A DNA stretch of 64,000 bases from Moesziomyces globuligerus (taxonomy: Eukaryota > Basidiomycota > Ustilaginomycetes > Ustilaginales > Ustilaginaceae): NCBI GenBank assembly GCA_030849465.1, contig JARVLF010000009.1, positions 248,001 through 312,000 of the forward strand. Direction: 5' to 3'. Shown in pieces: positions 27,000-37,707 of this stretch (positions within the stretch are counted from its first letter, which is position 1; each line of letters starts with the position of its first letter). The translations under genes were made by a program, and so were the position numbers. Below the pieces are notes generated by a model. It was given only the letters and a program-made list of their open reading frames with translations, did not search any database and was not told the DNA's origin.

Positions 27000-29099
27000 A
27001 TGCGCTTCCGGCCTTCGGCTCTGCTGCCCATCCTACGCTCACTTCAAATCAGAACCGGATCCAGCTGCGCCGCTTCCATCCGCGCCGCTTGCTTCAGCCC
27101 ACGACTCGCACCCTATCCGCCTCGTAGAACGTTTGCCAGCAGCATCATGGTGGCCACCAAGCGCAAGGAACAGCCGGCTGCCGAGGTGCACGACGAAGAC
27201 GAAAAGGCGCTCGACCCCAAGCTCGCCGAGTATCCGGACGAGGACGAGTCCGAGACCTCCAAGCCGCCGGGCAAGCGCCAGAAGCGCACCAAGCGCGCCT
27301 CGGCCGTCACCGCTGGCGGCAAGGGCGTCGAAGCCAAGTACGGCGCCTCGTCCTACGCCGAGTCTGGCGAGGGCTGGCACCGTAGCGACTTCAACCCGGC
27401 GCCCAAGGGTCGGAAGGACAACGGGACGCCTCTACAGGATCTCGAGGCGGCGCTCAAGGAGCATGCGCCAAGCAAGGCCAACGATACGGCGGATGGGAAG
27501 AACGTCGTCTACTGGATGCGCATGCACGATCTGCGCATGCACGACAACCGCGCGCTCGCGCACGCCTCGGCGCTCGCCGAGGCGCGCCGCAGCAAGGGCG
27601 AGGGCGGCCATCTCGTGGCGCTCTTTGTGCTTACGCCGGCCGACTATCGTGCGCACGACCGGAGCGCTCGTCGGATCGACTTTGTGCTGCGTACGCTCGC
27701 GGATCTGCAGCGTCAGCTCGACGAGCTGCACATCCCGCTCGTCGTCTACACGCACACGGGCAAGCGCACCGACGTCGGCAACAAGGTGTTTGAGCTCTGC
27801 GCCGAGTGGCACGCCTCGCAGCTCACGGCCAACATCGAGTACGAGGTCGACGAGCTCTGGCGCGATCTCGCCATGGTCAAGCAAGCCGGCGAGCGCGGCG
27901 TCAGCTTCAGCATGCTGCACGACAGCTACGTTGTACCGCCCGGTCGCGTCGTCACCAACGACGGCCGACCGTATTCGGTCTTTTCGCCCTGGAACCGCAA
28001 GTGGACCGAGGCGATCTCCAAGGACATGTCGCTCATCGACGAGTCGCCCGATCCGCAACCCAACCAAAAGTCCATCCGCAAACACGCTCACCTCGCCAAG
28101 CTCTTTGATCCCGCCGAGCTCGGTGAGGGTTTTGGCGTGCCCGATCAACTCGAGGGTTTCGAGTGCGAAGATCGCGAGTACATGGCCAAGCTGTGGCCGG
28201 TGCAGGGCGATGCGCCGAGCCAGGTGCTGGACAACTTTATGAAGGGCAAGGGGGGCGAGACGGCGTTGGATCGGCCTGCCAACGAGCCGAGCACCAAGGA
28301 GGTCGGTGGCAATGCAAAGGAGTCGCGACTGGCTCGGTATGCCGAGGGACGCAACCTGATGAACGAGAACGGCACTTCGAGGATCAGTCCCTACCTCGCA
28401 GCCGGCTTGGTTTCCGCACGCGAGTGTCTGCGTCGTACCAAGGAGCTCACCAAAGGACGACTGCATGTCGGACGGGATTCGGGTGCTGCTATGTGGAACA
28501 CCGAGATCTCGTTTCGCGATTTCTACGGTCACGTCTTGGCGGCTTGGCCAAAGGTGTGTATGGGGCATGCGTTTATCACCAAGTACGAAGACGTCAAGTG
28601 GGAAACGGATGACAAGACATTGCAGGCATGGAAGCAAGGTAAGACGGGGTATCCGATCGTAGATGCTGCTCAGCGTCAGTGCATCCAACAAGGCTACATC
28701 CACAACCGAGGTCGAATGATCACTGCCATGTTCCTCACCAAACACCTCCTTCACGATTGGAGAGAGGGAGAATGTCACTTTTCACTCAACTTTATCGACC
28801 AGGATTTCGCATCCAACAACGGTGGCTGGCAGTGGAGCGCTAGCACGGGCACCGACCCGCAACCTTACTTTCGCATCTTCAACCCGCTCTCCCAGTCGGA
28901 AAAATCAGACCCCCAGGGCGATTACATCAGACACTTTGTCCCCGAACTCAAAAACGTAAAGGGCAAAGCCATCCACGACCCCTTCAATCGCCTCACAAAG
29001 GCAGAGTTCAAAAAACTAGGCTACCCAGAACCCATCGTCGTCCACGCACAAGCCAGACAGCGCGCCCTCAGACGCTTCAAAAACCCAGGCGACGAATAA
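27000..29099 (+). CDS. PHR1: CPD photolyase (class I), two possible starts
   Basis: The enzyme uses FAD and light to split UV-induced cyclobutane pyrimidine dimers. From the ATG at 27000 it has 699 residues; from the in-frame ATG at 27147 it has 650. Domain order is an antenna-binding Rossmann domain beginning VVYWMRMHDLRMHDNRAL (about 168-185) and a C-terminal FAD domain with EISFRDFYGH, GYPIVDAAQRQ, IHNRGRM, WREGE and NNGGWQWSASTGTDPQPYFRIFNP. The Asn/Trp-rich block and yeast Phr1-like antenna start favour a CPD photolyase over a cryptochrome. Residues 2-49 contain eight Arg and no Asp or Glu and end RRTFASS, like a mitochondrial presequence. A basic GKRQKRTKR stretch behind the second start could be a nuclear signal. 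No intron is needed. Confidence 0.94.
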   Translation: MRFRPSALLPILRSLQIRTGSSCAASIRAACFSPRLAPYPPRRTFASSIMVATKRKEQPAAEVHDEDEKALDPKLAEYPDEDESETSKPPGKRQKRTKRASAVTAGGKGVEAKYGASSYAESGEGWHRSDFNPAPKGRKDNGTPLQDLEAALKEHAPSKANDTADGKNVVYWMRMHDLRMHDNRALAHASALAEARRSKGEGGHLVALFVLTPADYRAHDRSARRIDFVLRTLADLQRQLDELHIPLVVYTHTGKRTDVGNKVFELCAEWHASQLTANIEYEVDELWRDLAMVKQAGERGVSFSMLHDSYVVPPGRVVTNDGRPYSVFSPWNRKWTEAISKDMSLIDESPDPQPNQKSIRKHAHLAKLFDPAELGEGFGVPDQLEGFECEDREYMAKLWPVQGDAPSQVLDNFMKGKGGETALDRPANEPSTKEVGGNAKESRLARYAEGRNLMNENGTSRISPYLAAGLVSARECLRRTKELTKGRLHVGRDSGAAMWNTEISFRDFYGHVLAAWPKVCMGHAFITKYEDVKWETDDKTLQAWKQGKTGYPIVDAAQRQCIQQGYIHNRGRMITAMFLTKHLLHDWREGECHFSLNFIDQDFASNNGGWQWSASTGTDPQPYFRIFNPLSQSEKSDPQGDYIRHFVPELKNVKGKAIHDPFNRLTKAEFKKLGYPEPIVVHAQARQRALRRFKNPGDE

Positions 29100-29257
29100 A
29101 TCGCACTCGCCTCAATCCCTTGCCTCTGCCCTCGCTAATCCACTCACCCCCAAGATCGCCCACAACATCTGCGCACGCCTTTCTGCACCGAACGCGAGTC
29201 AGACAAAAGAGGTTGCAATTGCGATTCGTGATTGTCCATTGCCGTGCATCGCACGCT

Positions 29258-30706
29258 TCAGTTGTGACTGCAGTTGGGGATCGTGATCTGCTTGAGCTTC
29301 TTGTCCTTGTCAAAGAGGCCCCAGTGCGCCTCGACGCCGCCGTAGAGCGCGTCCTTCCACACCTCGTCGTAGAGCTCGAACCAGAAGTAGCCCGTTCCGT
29401 TCTTGTTGGCCTCGCACACGTAGCCGTCGAGGAAGGTCTGCAGCTCCGAGACGCCCGCCTGCGCGCCCGTCGTCTGGCCGTTCTCGTTGATGTAGGTGCC
29501 GGAGCGCGTGTCGTTGGCGCCCGACGGCCAGCCCGTCTCGGCAATGTAGGCCGCGGGCTTGTTGGGCGCAGCCGCAGCCACGGCGGCATCGTTCTGCTCA
29601 AAGTAGTTGTACGTCCAGCCCGGGCCGTCCTCGACGAGCGTGCCGGCAAACCAGGCGTGGACGTTGGCCATAAAGTAGTCGACGCCGGCGGCGACCGTCG
29701 AGGTGAACATGCTTCCGGCGTCACCGGTACCGACGGGGAAGGACCAGCCTTTGGACGAGGCAAGCGTGCGGAAGCGCTGGACGTACGAGACCAGGTTGGT
29801 GGCCGAGCCGCCGTTGAGCAGGTACTCGTTGCCGACCGAGATGCCTCCGATGTGGTCGGTGCCAAAGCTGTCGAGGGCAAAGGTGATGTTGGCCACCTGG
29901 CGGTTCCAGGTGACATCGTTGGGGTCGGACTGGTCGAGATAGATGGCTGGGTAGATGGTGAGGTTGGTCTTGGTTCGCTGGATGGCGTCGAGCACGAGCG
30001 CGGTGACGTTGCAGTCGGCGCCGTAGAGACGCACGCGCGAGGTGAGCTGGGAGAGGGTCTGGACGTCTTCGACGACCGAGGCGAGGGTGACGCCGCAGCC
30101 GTACTGATACTGCGAGTTGAAGGGGGTGTAGCACATGCCCCAGAAGCTGTTGTGGAGCGCCGAGTTCTTCTTGAAGTTGGAAGGATCGCTCGAGAGCTTG
30201 GCGCCGCTGCTGCTGCTGCTGGAGTTGGCACTGGACGAGGAAGCGCTGGCGTTGGAGTTCTTGCGCTTTGCTACGACGATGCCGACGACGACACCGACGA
30301 TGAGGATGACGGCGACGACGGCGCCTGCGATGGTCCACATCTTCTTGCGACGGTGTCGGACGGGGTCGGAAGAAGTGTAGACGGTTTCGTCGGGGACACC
30401 GGACCTTCGCTTTTCGGTCCAGCCTGCGTCTGGGTCGGCGTAGTCCTTGGGGCCGGACGCGAACGAGTAGCGATTGCTAGCTGGTTTGCGCATGTCCTCC
30501 ATGCTGTACTCGGGCGAATAGCTGTCGGCAGCGAGCGCCGGAGTGGGTGCATCGTAGGCCGCCTCTGGATACTGCTGGCGTTGGTAGTACTGCGGGTACT
30601 GCTGCTGCTGCTGATACTGGTTCATGCTGTTGTCGTGGTTGTTGGATACGATACGCTCGTAAGCTGGGCCAGGGCCGGGAGATCGCATTGCGTACGGAGA
30701 CGGCAT
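29258..30706 (-). CDS. Membrane-anchored GH17 beta-1,3-glucanase
   Basis: GH17 enzymes cut or remodel cell-wall beta-1,3-glucan. From the ATG at 30706 the protein has 482 residues. It is a type II membrane protein: a Gln/Tyr/Pro-rich cytosolic part (1-120), basic residues, one hydrophobic helix (about 123-146), then a Ser/Asn-rich stalk. The catalytic domain starts at FWGMCYTPF (about 188). The acid/base Glu is in VGNE (Glu294) and the nucleophile in IAETGWPSG (Glu390). This layout matches the basidiomycete and Aspergillus BtgC-type transmembrane glucanases rather than secreted Bgl2. The frame is open for 135 codons upstream, but without conserved sequence. Several N-x-S/T sites fit extracellular glycosylation. 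Confidence 0.93.
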   Translation of the reverse strand: MPSPYAMRSPGPGPAYERIVSNNHDNSMNQYQQQQQYPQYYQRQQYPEAAYDAPTPALAADSYSPEYSMEDMRKPASNRYSFASGPKDYADPDAGWTEKRRSGVPDETVYTSSDPVRHRRKKMWTIAGAVVAVILIVGVVVGIVVAKRKNSNASASSSSANSSSSSSGAKLSSDPSNFKKNSALHNSFWGMCYTPFNSQYQYGCGVTLASVVEDVQTLSQLTSRVRLYGADCNVTALVLDAIQRTKTNLTIYPAIYLDQSDPNDVTWNRQVANITFALDSFGTDHIGGISVGNEYLLNGGSATNLVSYVQRFRTLASSKGWSFPVGTGDAGSMFTSTVAAGVDYFMANVHAWFAGTLVEDGPGWTYNYFEQNDAAVAAAAPNKPAAYIAETGWPSGANDTRSGTYINENGQTTGAQAGVSELQTFLDGYVCEANKNGTGYFWFELYDEVWKDALYGGVEAHWGLFDKDKKLKQITIPNCSHN

Positions 30707-30910
30707 GGCTGGATGATGGTGGACGGAGCGGAGGAGAGGAGGAGAGGAAAGAACGAAAGCTGATCCAGTGGAGTCGCGGCGGGTGCCTTTGCTAGCGCTG
30801 TCTGCCTGCAGAAGCGCGTGGATCGAGGAGCACCGACGACGATGGATCGAGAGAGGTGGACGAAGGAGGCAAAGGGGAGCGTAAGGTCGCATCGCTCGAC
30901 TGGCTAAAAG

Positions 30911-30938
30911 CAGCGCCAGGGTTCCAGCGCCAGGGTTC
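30911..30938. repeat. 14-bp tandem repeat, two copies
   Basis: CAGCGCCAGGGTTC is repeated twice exactly, then starts a third partial copy. It lies about 205-230 bp upstream of the GH17 start. Confidence 0.85.
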
Positions 30939-31127
30939 CAGCGCCAAGCTGCAAGCTGCGGCGTGACGGTGTAGAAAATCAAAAGGGGCAAGCCGGCATC
31001 TTTGCGATGGGGGCTGTGCTGCTGCGCTGCTGCAGGGACCTCTACTTTTTCTTTTGGGTGAGACCAACACTTCCCCTGTCTCGGCAGGGCCGAATTGCAG
31101 GAACCCGACATCAGACCGCGCGGATGC

Positions 31128-31129
<2 letters not shown>

Positions 31130-31179
<50 letters not shown>

Positions 31180-31183
31180 ACTG
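31130..31183. repeat. (CTG)16-CTA-CTG trinucleotide repeat
   Basis: Sixteen uninterrupted CTG units followed by CTA and CTG. On the strand of the GH17 gene this is a CAG tract 424 bp upstream of the start, so it may lie in its promoter or 5' leader. It could change length between strains. Confidence 0.95.
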
Positions 31184-32573
31184 GCCAGGCGACCCTGCGT
31201 CTGTCGGCTTAGCGCCCGAAAAGGGCAAGGAGAGGGGCGGCAATTTTTCAATTTCCATTCTTGAACCAAATTCTATCCAAGTCTGCAGGAGAAGCTTGCT
31301 GTCGCTGCCGGCCTCTTGCGGAGCTGAGGCACAGGCGAAAAATAGAGTTGCAGAGAGCCACAAGCTGCCGTTGGACAGGGGCTGCACGTTTCCACACTTG
31401 CCACGCTGCAGAGTCAGTTGCATGGTGAGCCTAGCGCGCGCGACCTTGTGATGCTGCAAAGCGGCGTCGCCCAACCGCGCGGTCGCTTCGGCGTCCATGC
31501 GAGCTTGGCTGCAGCGAGCCGCCGATCCCTTGCCGCACACTTGTGCTCATCCTCGTCCACATCTGCCGATGCGATGCGTCGGAGCATTCCGATCGTGACT
31601 ACAGTATCCCAAAGCAGTACGATAGGGCAGCGACCAACAGAGACGTGGCCGAGGCCTGCATCCCCATATCGGCCGGCCCGATCGGTCCCGTCCACTGGAC
31701 GCTGAGGAAATAGGTCGCGTTCCTCGCCTTGGGCCAGGCAGACGCAGCCTGACGCTCGAGATACGCCGTGTAGCGCATGCCTTGAACGCATCCAGGCCAT
31801 GCGAGGGTCCTGCTCCGGTGCGAGATGTCCGCTTGGCCATCTCGCCGAAACAGGTTCGCCACCGAAGCTGTCCGCTCGAACATACCTCTCACACGCTTAT
31901 CTTTACCCGCGGTCGGTAACAGCAGCACCGCTGAGGACCGGTCCGGATTCCCAGCCAGATGCTCTGGGTGGGATCCGAAATTCAAGCGCCGAACCTGTCC
32001 CGCTGGCTGTTCATACAGTCAGGTGGTGGCGACGAAAGCTGGTGATTGTAGTGGATCACAAGCGAAGCCACATGGACGGCGAGGCATAGCGCTGACGTCC
32101 TCCACTAGCCAGAGGGCACCAACGACCTGCGTGACGACACCAATCGACGACAGGCATGGATCGCCTTGGTGAAAGCCAAGACACCTTGGACCGGTAGCGC
32201 TGCGAGATTTCAATTCTGCCATCGGTCCGAGCGCGCTTTTCTGGCCGTCAGACGACGCGAAAACGAAAAATCCCACCACCGCTGCGTGCTCAAGAGCCTA
32301 AATTTGAATTTTTCAATATCGCCAGAAGCACCGCCCATTCAGACGCTGCAGTTCGAGAAGGCGGAGTGCGTGGGCAGAAGGCATGGCTGGAATGACGAGG
32401 ATGCGATGAGATACACCGAAAGCATCAGATCTAGCAAAGCCAGTCACTGCGTACTAGCGTTACAGAGGGGGAAATGAACCCAGGGCAAAGGAGTAACAAG
32501 GGGTGTGGAAGAAAAGGAAAAAGGGGGTATCTTGGCCTCGTGCTGCGGGTGGACAAGAGCATGGCGGACGAGA

Positions 32574-34514
32574 TTAGGCGGTCGAGACGACCGTGTGACC
32601 CTCCTTCTTGGTCTCGCCGTCCGAGTGAATGTCGGAGCCCTTCTCGTCGACGTCGTCCGAGGCGTTGTCGCCGTGGACGGCGCCAGCCTTGGGCTCCTCG
32701 ATGCCGGCGAGGCGGAGCAGACCGACGTCGCGCTGGGCCTGGAGCATGATACCGGCCTCCCACTGGGACCTGCCCGAGTTGTCGCCAAAGACGGCGTCGA
32801 GCTCGTCGAGCGTCTTGAGCTTGGTCTCGGGCACGAAGAACTTGACGTAGGCCACCGAGACGAAGCAGATGACTCCGAGGAAGATAAAGACACCGTAGGG
32901 AGCAGCGGTGATGAAGTCGGGCGTCGACATGGCGACCGCAAAGTTGTTGAGCCAGTTGGAAGCCGCACCGATCGAGACACCCTTGGCACGCAGACCGAGA
33001 GGGAAGACCTCGGCAACGATGATCCAACCACAAGGTCCCCAACTGAAGCCGAAGCCAGCAGCAAAGATCCAGACAAAGGCGCAGGCAACCCAACCGGCAG
33101 CACGGTGCGCGGGCCAGTCGCCACCGCAGCGAGCGATGATGATGGCAACCGACAGATGGCAGATACCCATGACGACAGCGCCAGCAAGCAGCGTAGGCTT
33201 GCGGCCCCAAGAGTCGATGTAGAGCACGGCAGGGATGGTGGCAAGGAAGAGGACGATGCCGACCACACCAGAGGCCAGGAGCGAAGTGGTGCTGCCCGAG
33301 AGGCCGATCTGCTTGAAGATAAAGGGCGCGTAGTAGAGAATAAAGTTGATACCGGTCCACTTTGAGCCGCGAGAGTGTTGCGAGGACGATAGACATCATG
33401 GGAGATGACAGAAAGCATATGGGAGATGGTTGAGATGGTGTCAGTCGAGTAAAAAAAAAAAAAAAGGAAAAAAAGGAAAAAAGGAAAAAAGGAAAAAAAG
33501 GAAAAAGGCGCGAATTCGACTTACCTGCTGGAAAAGCATGATCAAGATGGCAACAAGAGTCCTCCTGAGGTTGGCCGGGTTGGTGAAGAGCGACTTGTAA
33601 CCAGCAAGGCCGAGCTTGAAGTTGGACGATCGCGAGCCGTCCTGCAGGTCGGGGTAGTCGTGGGCAGAGACGCGGTCCTCAAAGAGCTTCTGCGCCTTGA
33701 CCTCGAGGAACTCCATCTGGACGAGGAGGTCCGACTCGGGAAGGCGACGGAGGCTGGCGATGATGGCAAGCGACTCCTGCTCGCGGCCGACGTCGATGAG
33801 CCAACGGGGCGATTCAGGAAGCCAGAAGATACCCACTCCGAGGATGAGGGCGGGGAGGATCTGGACGGTGACGGGGATCAACCACGCAGCGCGGCTCTGT
33901 CCAGCGCCGGTGCCGCCGATGAAGTTGGTGCCGTAGGTGAACCAGAAGCTGATCATGACGCCAGCGACGATGGCCAGCTGCTGGAGCGCGACGAGCGCAC
34001 CACGGATCTCGGGGGGAGCGAGTTCGGCGTTGTAGAGAGGGACGATCATCGAGAGCGAACCGATACCCACTCCCACAATAGCGCGGCCAGCGGTGATAAA
34101 GTCGTACGAGCCGCCGGAAGTGGAAGCCTGGATGATGCAGCCGAGGAGGAACCATGCGAGACCGAAGAGGACACACTTTCGTCGACCGAAAGCGTCCGAG
34201 ACGTAACCGTTCATGAGCACGCCGACAAACGCGCCGAGCTCGAGGATGGCGGTGATGAAACCACCGAGAGTGGGGTTGGTGATACCCTTGACGCCGGACG
34301 CCTCCTGGAAGGAGTGCATGCTGAGGATCTGGCCGAACATGCCCTGGTTGTAACCATAGATGAGACCACCCATGGAAGCAAAGACGGCGATGGCAAAGGT
34401 GCGAGCATTCTTGATCAGACCCGCAGCGCCCGTAGCGCCGACCATGGAAAGACGGTGCTCGGCGAGCGCCTGCGAGACATGGTTGAGCTCGCCGGTGGGA
34501 GCTCCGGCAGGCAT
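32574..34514 (-). CDS. MFS sugar transporter (hexose transporter type), two exons
   Basis: Exons are 33525-34514 (330 codons) and 32574-33359; the product has 591 residues. Twelve-helix sugar porter motifs are in order: GLIYGYNQGMFGQ in helix 1, D-x-FGRRK between helices 2 and 3, GRAIVGVGIG, PESPRWLIDVGRE, FQQ-WTGINFILYYAPFIF spanning the splice junction, D-x-WGRKP, and PETK-x-KTLDELD after helix 12. The C-terminal tail (about 65 residues) is acidic and cytosolic. It imports a sugar by facilitated diffusion or proton symport; which sugar is unknown. The 165-bp intron (33360-33524) has a normal GTAAGT donor and a CTGAC branch site but an AAAG acceptor, and it contains a long pyrimidine tract. 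The joined protein matches the family across the junction, so the intron is well supported. Confidence 0.92.
33449..33507 (-). repeat. CC(T)n pyrimidine tract inside the sugar transporter intron
   Basis: On the transcript strand a series of T runs of five to about fifteen, separated by CC, fills the space between donor and branch site. It reads as GGAAAAAA-type repeats on the plus strand. Confidence 0.9.
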
Positions 34515-36531
34515 GGTGGTGTTGGACTTGAGGGGGGAAAGATGTGGAAAAGTGGTTTGCGGGGGGACGTCTGCAACTTGATCGAAGGTTGAGACGCAGA
34601 GTATTTCTACCTTTTCCGAGAGCTGGCATGCATCCAACAAGGCAAGCTGGAGTTGGTTTCGTCTGGGGCTCCAATGGGGCTCCAAGGCCGGTGTCGTCGC
34701 CGGTGCGAGGGGGAGTTGGAGAGTGTGGCTTTCGAGGCGCACACGAGGATTGCGGGGGTGCGATGCGGGGAGAAGACGGAGCGGCAAGCGAGCGAGTGTT
34801 CGGTGGCCACGGTGCCTGAAGCTCAGCGTGGAACGGCCACCGAAATAGCCGAACTTGGCGTCAGGGTAGATGCAGAAGGCTCGAACCGAGCCGAGCAGAG
34901 CGTGCATGACAGGTGCAACGGCCAGGATGGCGCGGCGGTCAACCTGAATCGCCATGGACGAGGCGAAAGGGCGAAGCGAAATACCAGCAGACGAGGCTCC
35001 CAAGGAAACTGCGAGCGCGCCACCCTTTTCCCCCCTCCCGCAAAAGAAAAAGAAAGAATTGGATTAAAAATCGGCAGAACCGCCGTCAGACCTTGCAACC
35101 GCGCCATGAGCCTCTTAGTCCAACGAGCTTGTTGCTGCTGCTGCGGCTGTCGGCGTCGATCCTCCAGCAGTATGCTTTCGGAGCGGCAGTGAATGCAGAC
35201 GGGGATCCGTGCGCTAGAGCCACCGCGATGGTTGGGACGAGACAAACATTAAAAACAAAAAACAAAAACGGGAAAAGGAAGTGAAATCAGATGGAATGAA
35301 ACGAATTGAAATGAAATGGAATGACCAACCAAAAGGGGAAAAGTAGAGGCAACGCAGGGTCAGGGTCCCACGCGCGCTCGCCATGAGGGCGAGTGCGGGG
35401 GATCGTTAGCGGGCGCGCGCAATGCCAGGTTGACCGGTCGACACAAGCGTCTGCGGCCGAGGTGAGGTGTTGTAAGCTGAATTCACGGGCGGGTCAGCGG
35501 CGAGGCGGGAAACCGGCGACGTGGTGCCTGGCGCATGACTCCTGCACTCGAACACACTTGGTGTATGCTTCCGGTCCGGCACTCTCGCAGCCGTGGCGAT
35601 TCCGGTAGGACCAAGCGCGCATGCGAGCGTGCGTGCGAGCGTACGTGCTTGCTCCACGCGCATTCACATGGTTGGCCAGAGAGACAAGTGCGGGGGCCCC
35701 ACTTGTACCGGATCCGGGCGGAGGTTGAAAATCGAGGCCAATACGTGACTTGGCCGACACGGATGTATGTGGGGATTCAGTCGCTCCCAGCTAAGAGAAA
35801 AGGGCCGAGCATATCGGTCAGCGCGGCCATAGCAAGCCCGACCCCGACCAACCCATAGTTTGTGCGGCCACGCACGCCCCGTGCACTCCCGCGTCCCATG
35901 GGTCGCCGGTCAACCTCTTGCTCGGCAACTTTCCAGCCGATGGCCCCGTGCAACCATCCATCGGCGAGTAGGATCCCCGGTGCACGTTGGCATTGAGTCC
36001 GCGGATCGCAACGTATCATTTGACAACCCTCCCTTCACCGGGCTTAGCCAGAGAGGCATGATTGCTTCTCCCTCGTGTCTTTCATGCCCCGCGCTCGGGT
36101 GCGCGTGGTCAGCACGGCGTTTGCTGACTGTATTTGCTTGCAACTGCTTGCACCACTCGATTGACCGCTCCTCTCGTCCGAGTCTTTGCTCAGAGTGGTA
36201 GGGTATGAGCTGTGTCCCTTTAGACGGCGCTCGGCGCTCGGCGTTTCGGAGCTGAAAGCTTCAAGTGGTCAGCTGGTGCCTCGGCAGGAGCGGGTTGGAC
36301 AAGGCGTGCTGCGTGGCTGGTCGGACCTGTTTGTTAGTTGCGCCAGGTCGAACAAACAAGAGCGGAGGGGACGCGTCAACGGTCGGAAGCGTTGCGAGGC
36401 GCGGATGTGGAGGATGCATTTGCACGAAACCAACACCGCCGACCTCGTACCGTCCGTGACCAAGCCGCTTGCGGCGCATCTTGCTTGCCAGTCGACGTCC
36501 ACCTCAGCAGCGCCGAGGACGGAGAACCGCA
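34515..36531. other. Long intergenic region between sugar transporter and OTU1 (divergent)
   Basis: About 2 kb. An A-rich island (about 35247-35345) with loose TGAAATGGAATGA-like repeats stands out from the GC-rich surroundings. No frame here shows a recognisable domain, so I see no gene. Confidence 0.5.
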
Positions 36532-37707
36532 ATGATTCGCATACGCCATCCGCAAGGCACAAGCTCCTTTCCGCTCGACGATCGCACCACGCTCTCGGCA
36601 CTGTACGAGGGGATCGAGCGCGAGTGCGGCATCGCGCCAGCGGATCAGGAGCTCAAGATCGGCTATCCGCCCCGAGCGCTCGCGCTCGACGCACTCGAAG
36701 GCAGTACGCTCCTCAGCTCGGATGCGGTCGGGATCAAGAAGGGCGAGCAGGTGATCGTGGCGCGTCGAGCGTCGAGCAGAGCTCCGACTGATGGAGCAGG
36801 AGCAGGAGCAGGGGCGAGTGGGTCGGGACAGTACGGCGCATCGACCTCCTCGTTCGGGGCTCTGGGAGGGCCCAAGCCGATCGTATCGACGGCCACCGGT
36901 CCAAGGTCGTACGGTCTCGGAGCACGGACACTGCAGGACGGGCTCACGGCTCGCAATCCCGCCGCGCCCGCATCTACATCTGCGTCAAGCGCGGCAAGCC
37001 GCCCGCGTGCGTCTGCACGAGCGGACAAGGTGACAGACGGCTCGGTCAGCGTACCACTGCCATCGGGCCAGGGCCATCTAGCGCTCAAGGTGGTGCCGGA
37101 CGACAATTCGTGTCTGTTCAACTCGGTCGGGTTTGTGTTTGAGCATCGGCTCGGCTCGGACCTCTGCAGCGGACTGCGCTCGACCGTCGCCGAGGCGATC
37201 CGGTCCGACCCGACCTCGTATCCGGACATCGTGCTCGGCCAGCCGCGCGACCGCTACGTTGCCAAGATCCTCTTGCCCCAGACCTGGGGTGGCGCGATCG
37301 AGCTCTCGGTGCTGGCGACGCACTTTGGCGTCGAACTCACCTCGATCGACGTCGCCTCGGGCACGCTGCATCGCTTCGGCGAAGATCGCAACTTGCCCAA
37401 CCGGGCCATCCTCATCTACTCGGGCATCCACTACGACGCCGTCGCCCTCGTAGACCATCCCGCAGCACCGCTCGAAAGCGGTACGACCATCTTCCCCAAC
37501 CTTGCCGCGGCAGGCGTGGACGATGATCAGGATCCCGTCCTCGCCGCTGCCAAGCAGCTAGCAACCGAGCTGAGGCAGAGGAGGTACTACACGGATACGG
37601 CTAGCTTCCGCCTCGCGTGCAAGACGTGCGGCACCAAGCTGACCGGCGAGAAGCAGGCCGTAGAACACGCCAAGTCCACCGGCCACGGCGACTTTGGCGA
37701 GGTCTGA
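36532..37707 (+). CDS. OTU1: OTU1/YOD1-type deubiquitinase
   Basis: OTU1 is a cysteine protease that trims ubiquitin chains from Cdc48/p97 substrates, for example in ER-associated degradation. The 391 residues hold all three expected parts: a UBX-like N-terminal domain (1-78) that binds Cdc48, an OTU domain (about 183-315) and a C-terminal C2H2 zinc finger (Cys363, Cys366, His379, His385). The catalytic Cys194 lies in DDNSCLF and the catalytic His300 in GIHYDAV. A Ser/Ala/Gly-rich linker (79-180) joins the UBX-like and OTU domains. The start at 36532 opens the UBX-like fold directly. The frame is open 21 codons upstream without homology. Confidence 0.94.
   Translation: MIRIRHPQGTSSFPLDDRTTLSALYEGIERECGIAPADQELKIGYPPRALALDALEGSTLLSSDAVGIKKGEQVIVARRASSRAPTDGAGAGAGASGSGQYGASTSSFGALGGPKPIVSTATGPRSYGLGARTLQDGLTARNPAAPASTSASSAASRPRASARADKVTDGSVSVPLPSGQGHLALKVVPDDNSCLFNSVGFVFEHRLGSDLCSGLRSTVAEAIRSDPTSYPDIVLGQPRDRYVAKILLPQTWGGAIELSVLATHFGVELTSIDVASGTLHRFGEDRNLPNRAILIYSGIHYDAVALVDHPAAPLESGTTIFPNLAAAGVDDDQDPVLAAAKQLATELRQRRYYTDTASFRLACKTCGTKLTGEKQAVEHAKSTGHGDFGEV

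Larger units (their letters stand above)
30707..32573. other. Long intergenic region upstream of the GH17 gene
   Basis: About 1.9 kb between the GH17 start and the 3' end of the sugar transporter, both on the minus strand. It contains a 14-bp tandem repeat (30911-30938) and a (CTG)16-CTA-CTG tract (31130-31183). Short frames on both strands show no domain. I see no gene. Confidence 0.5.
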
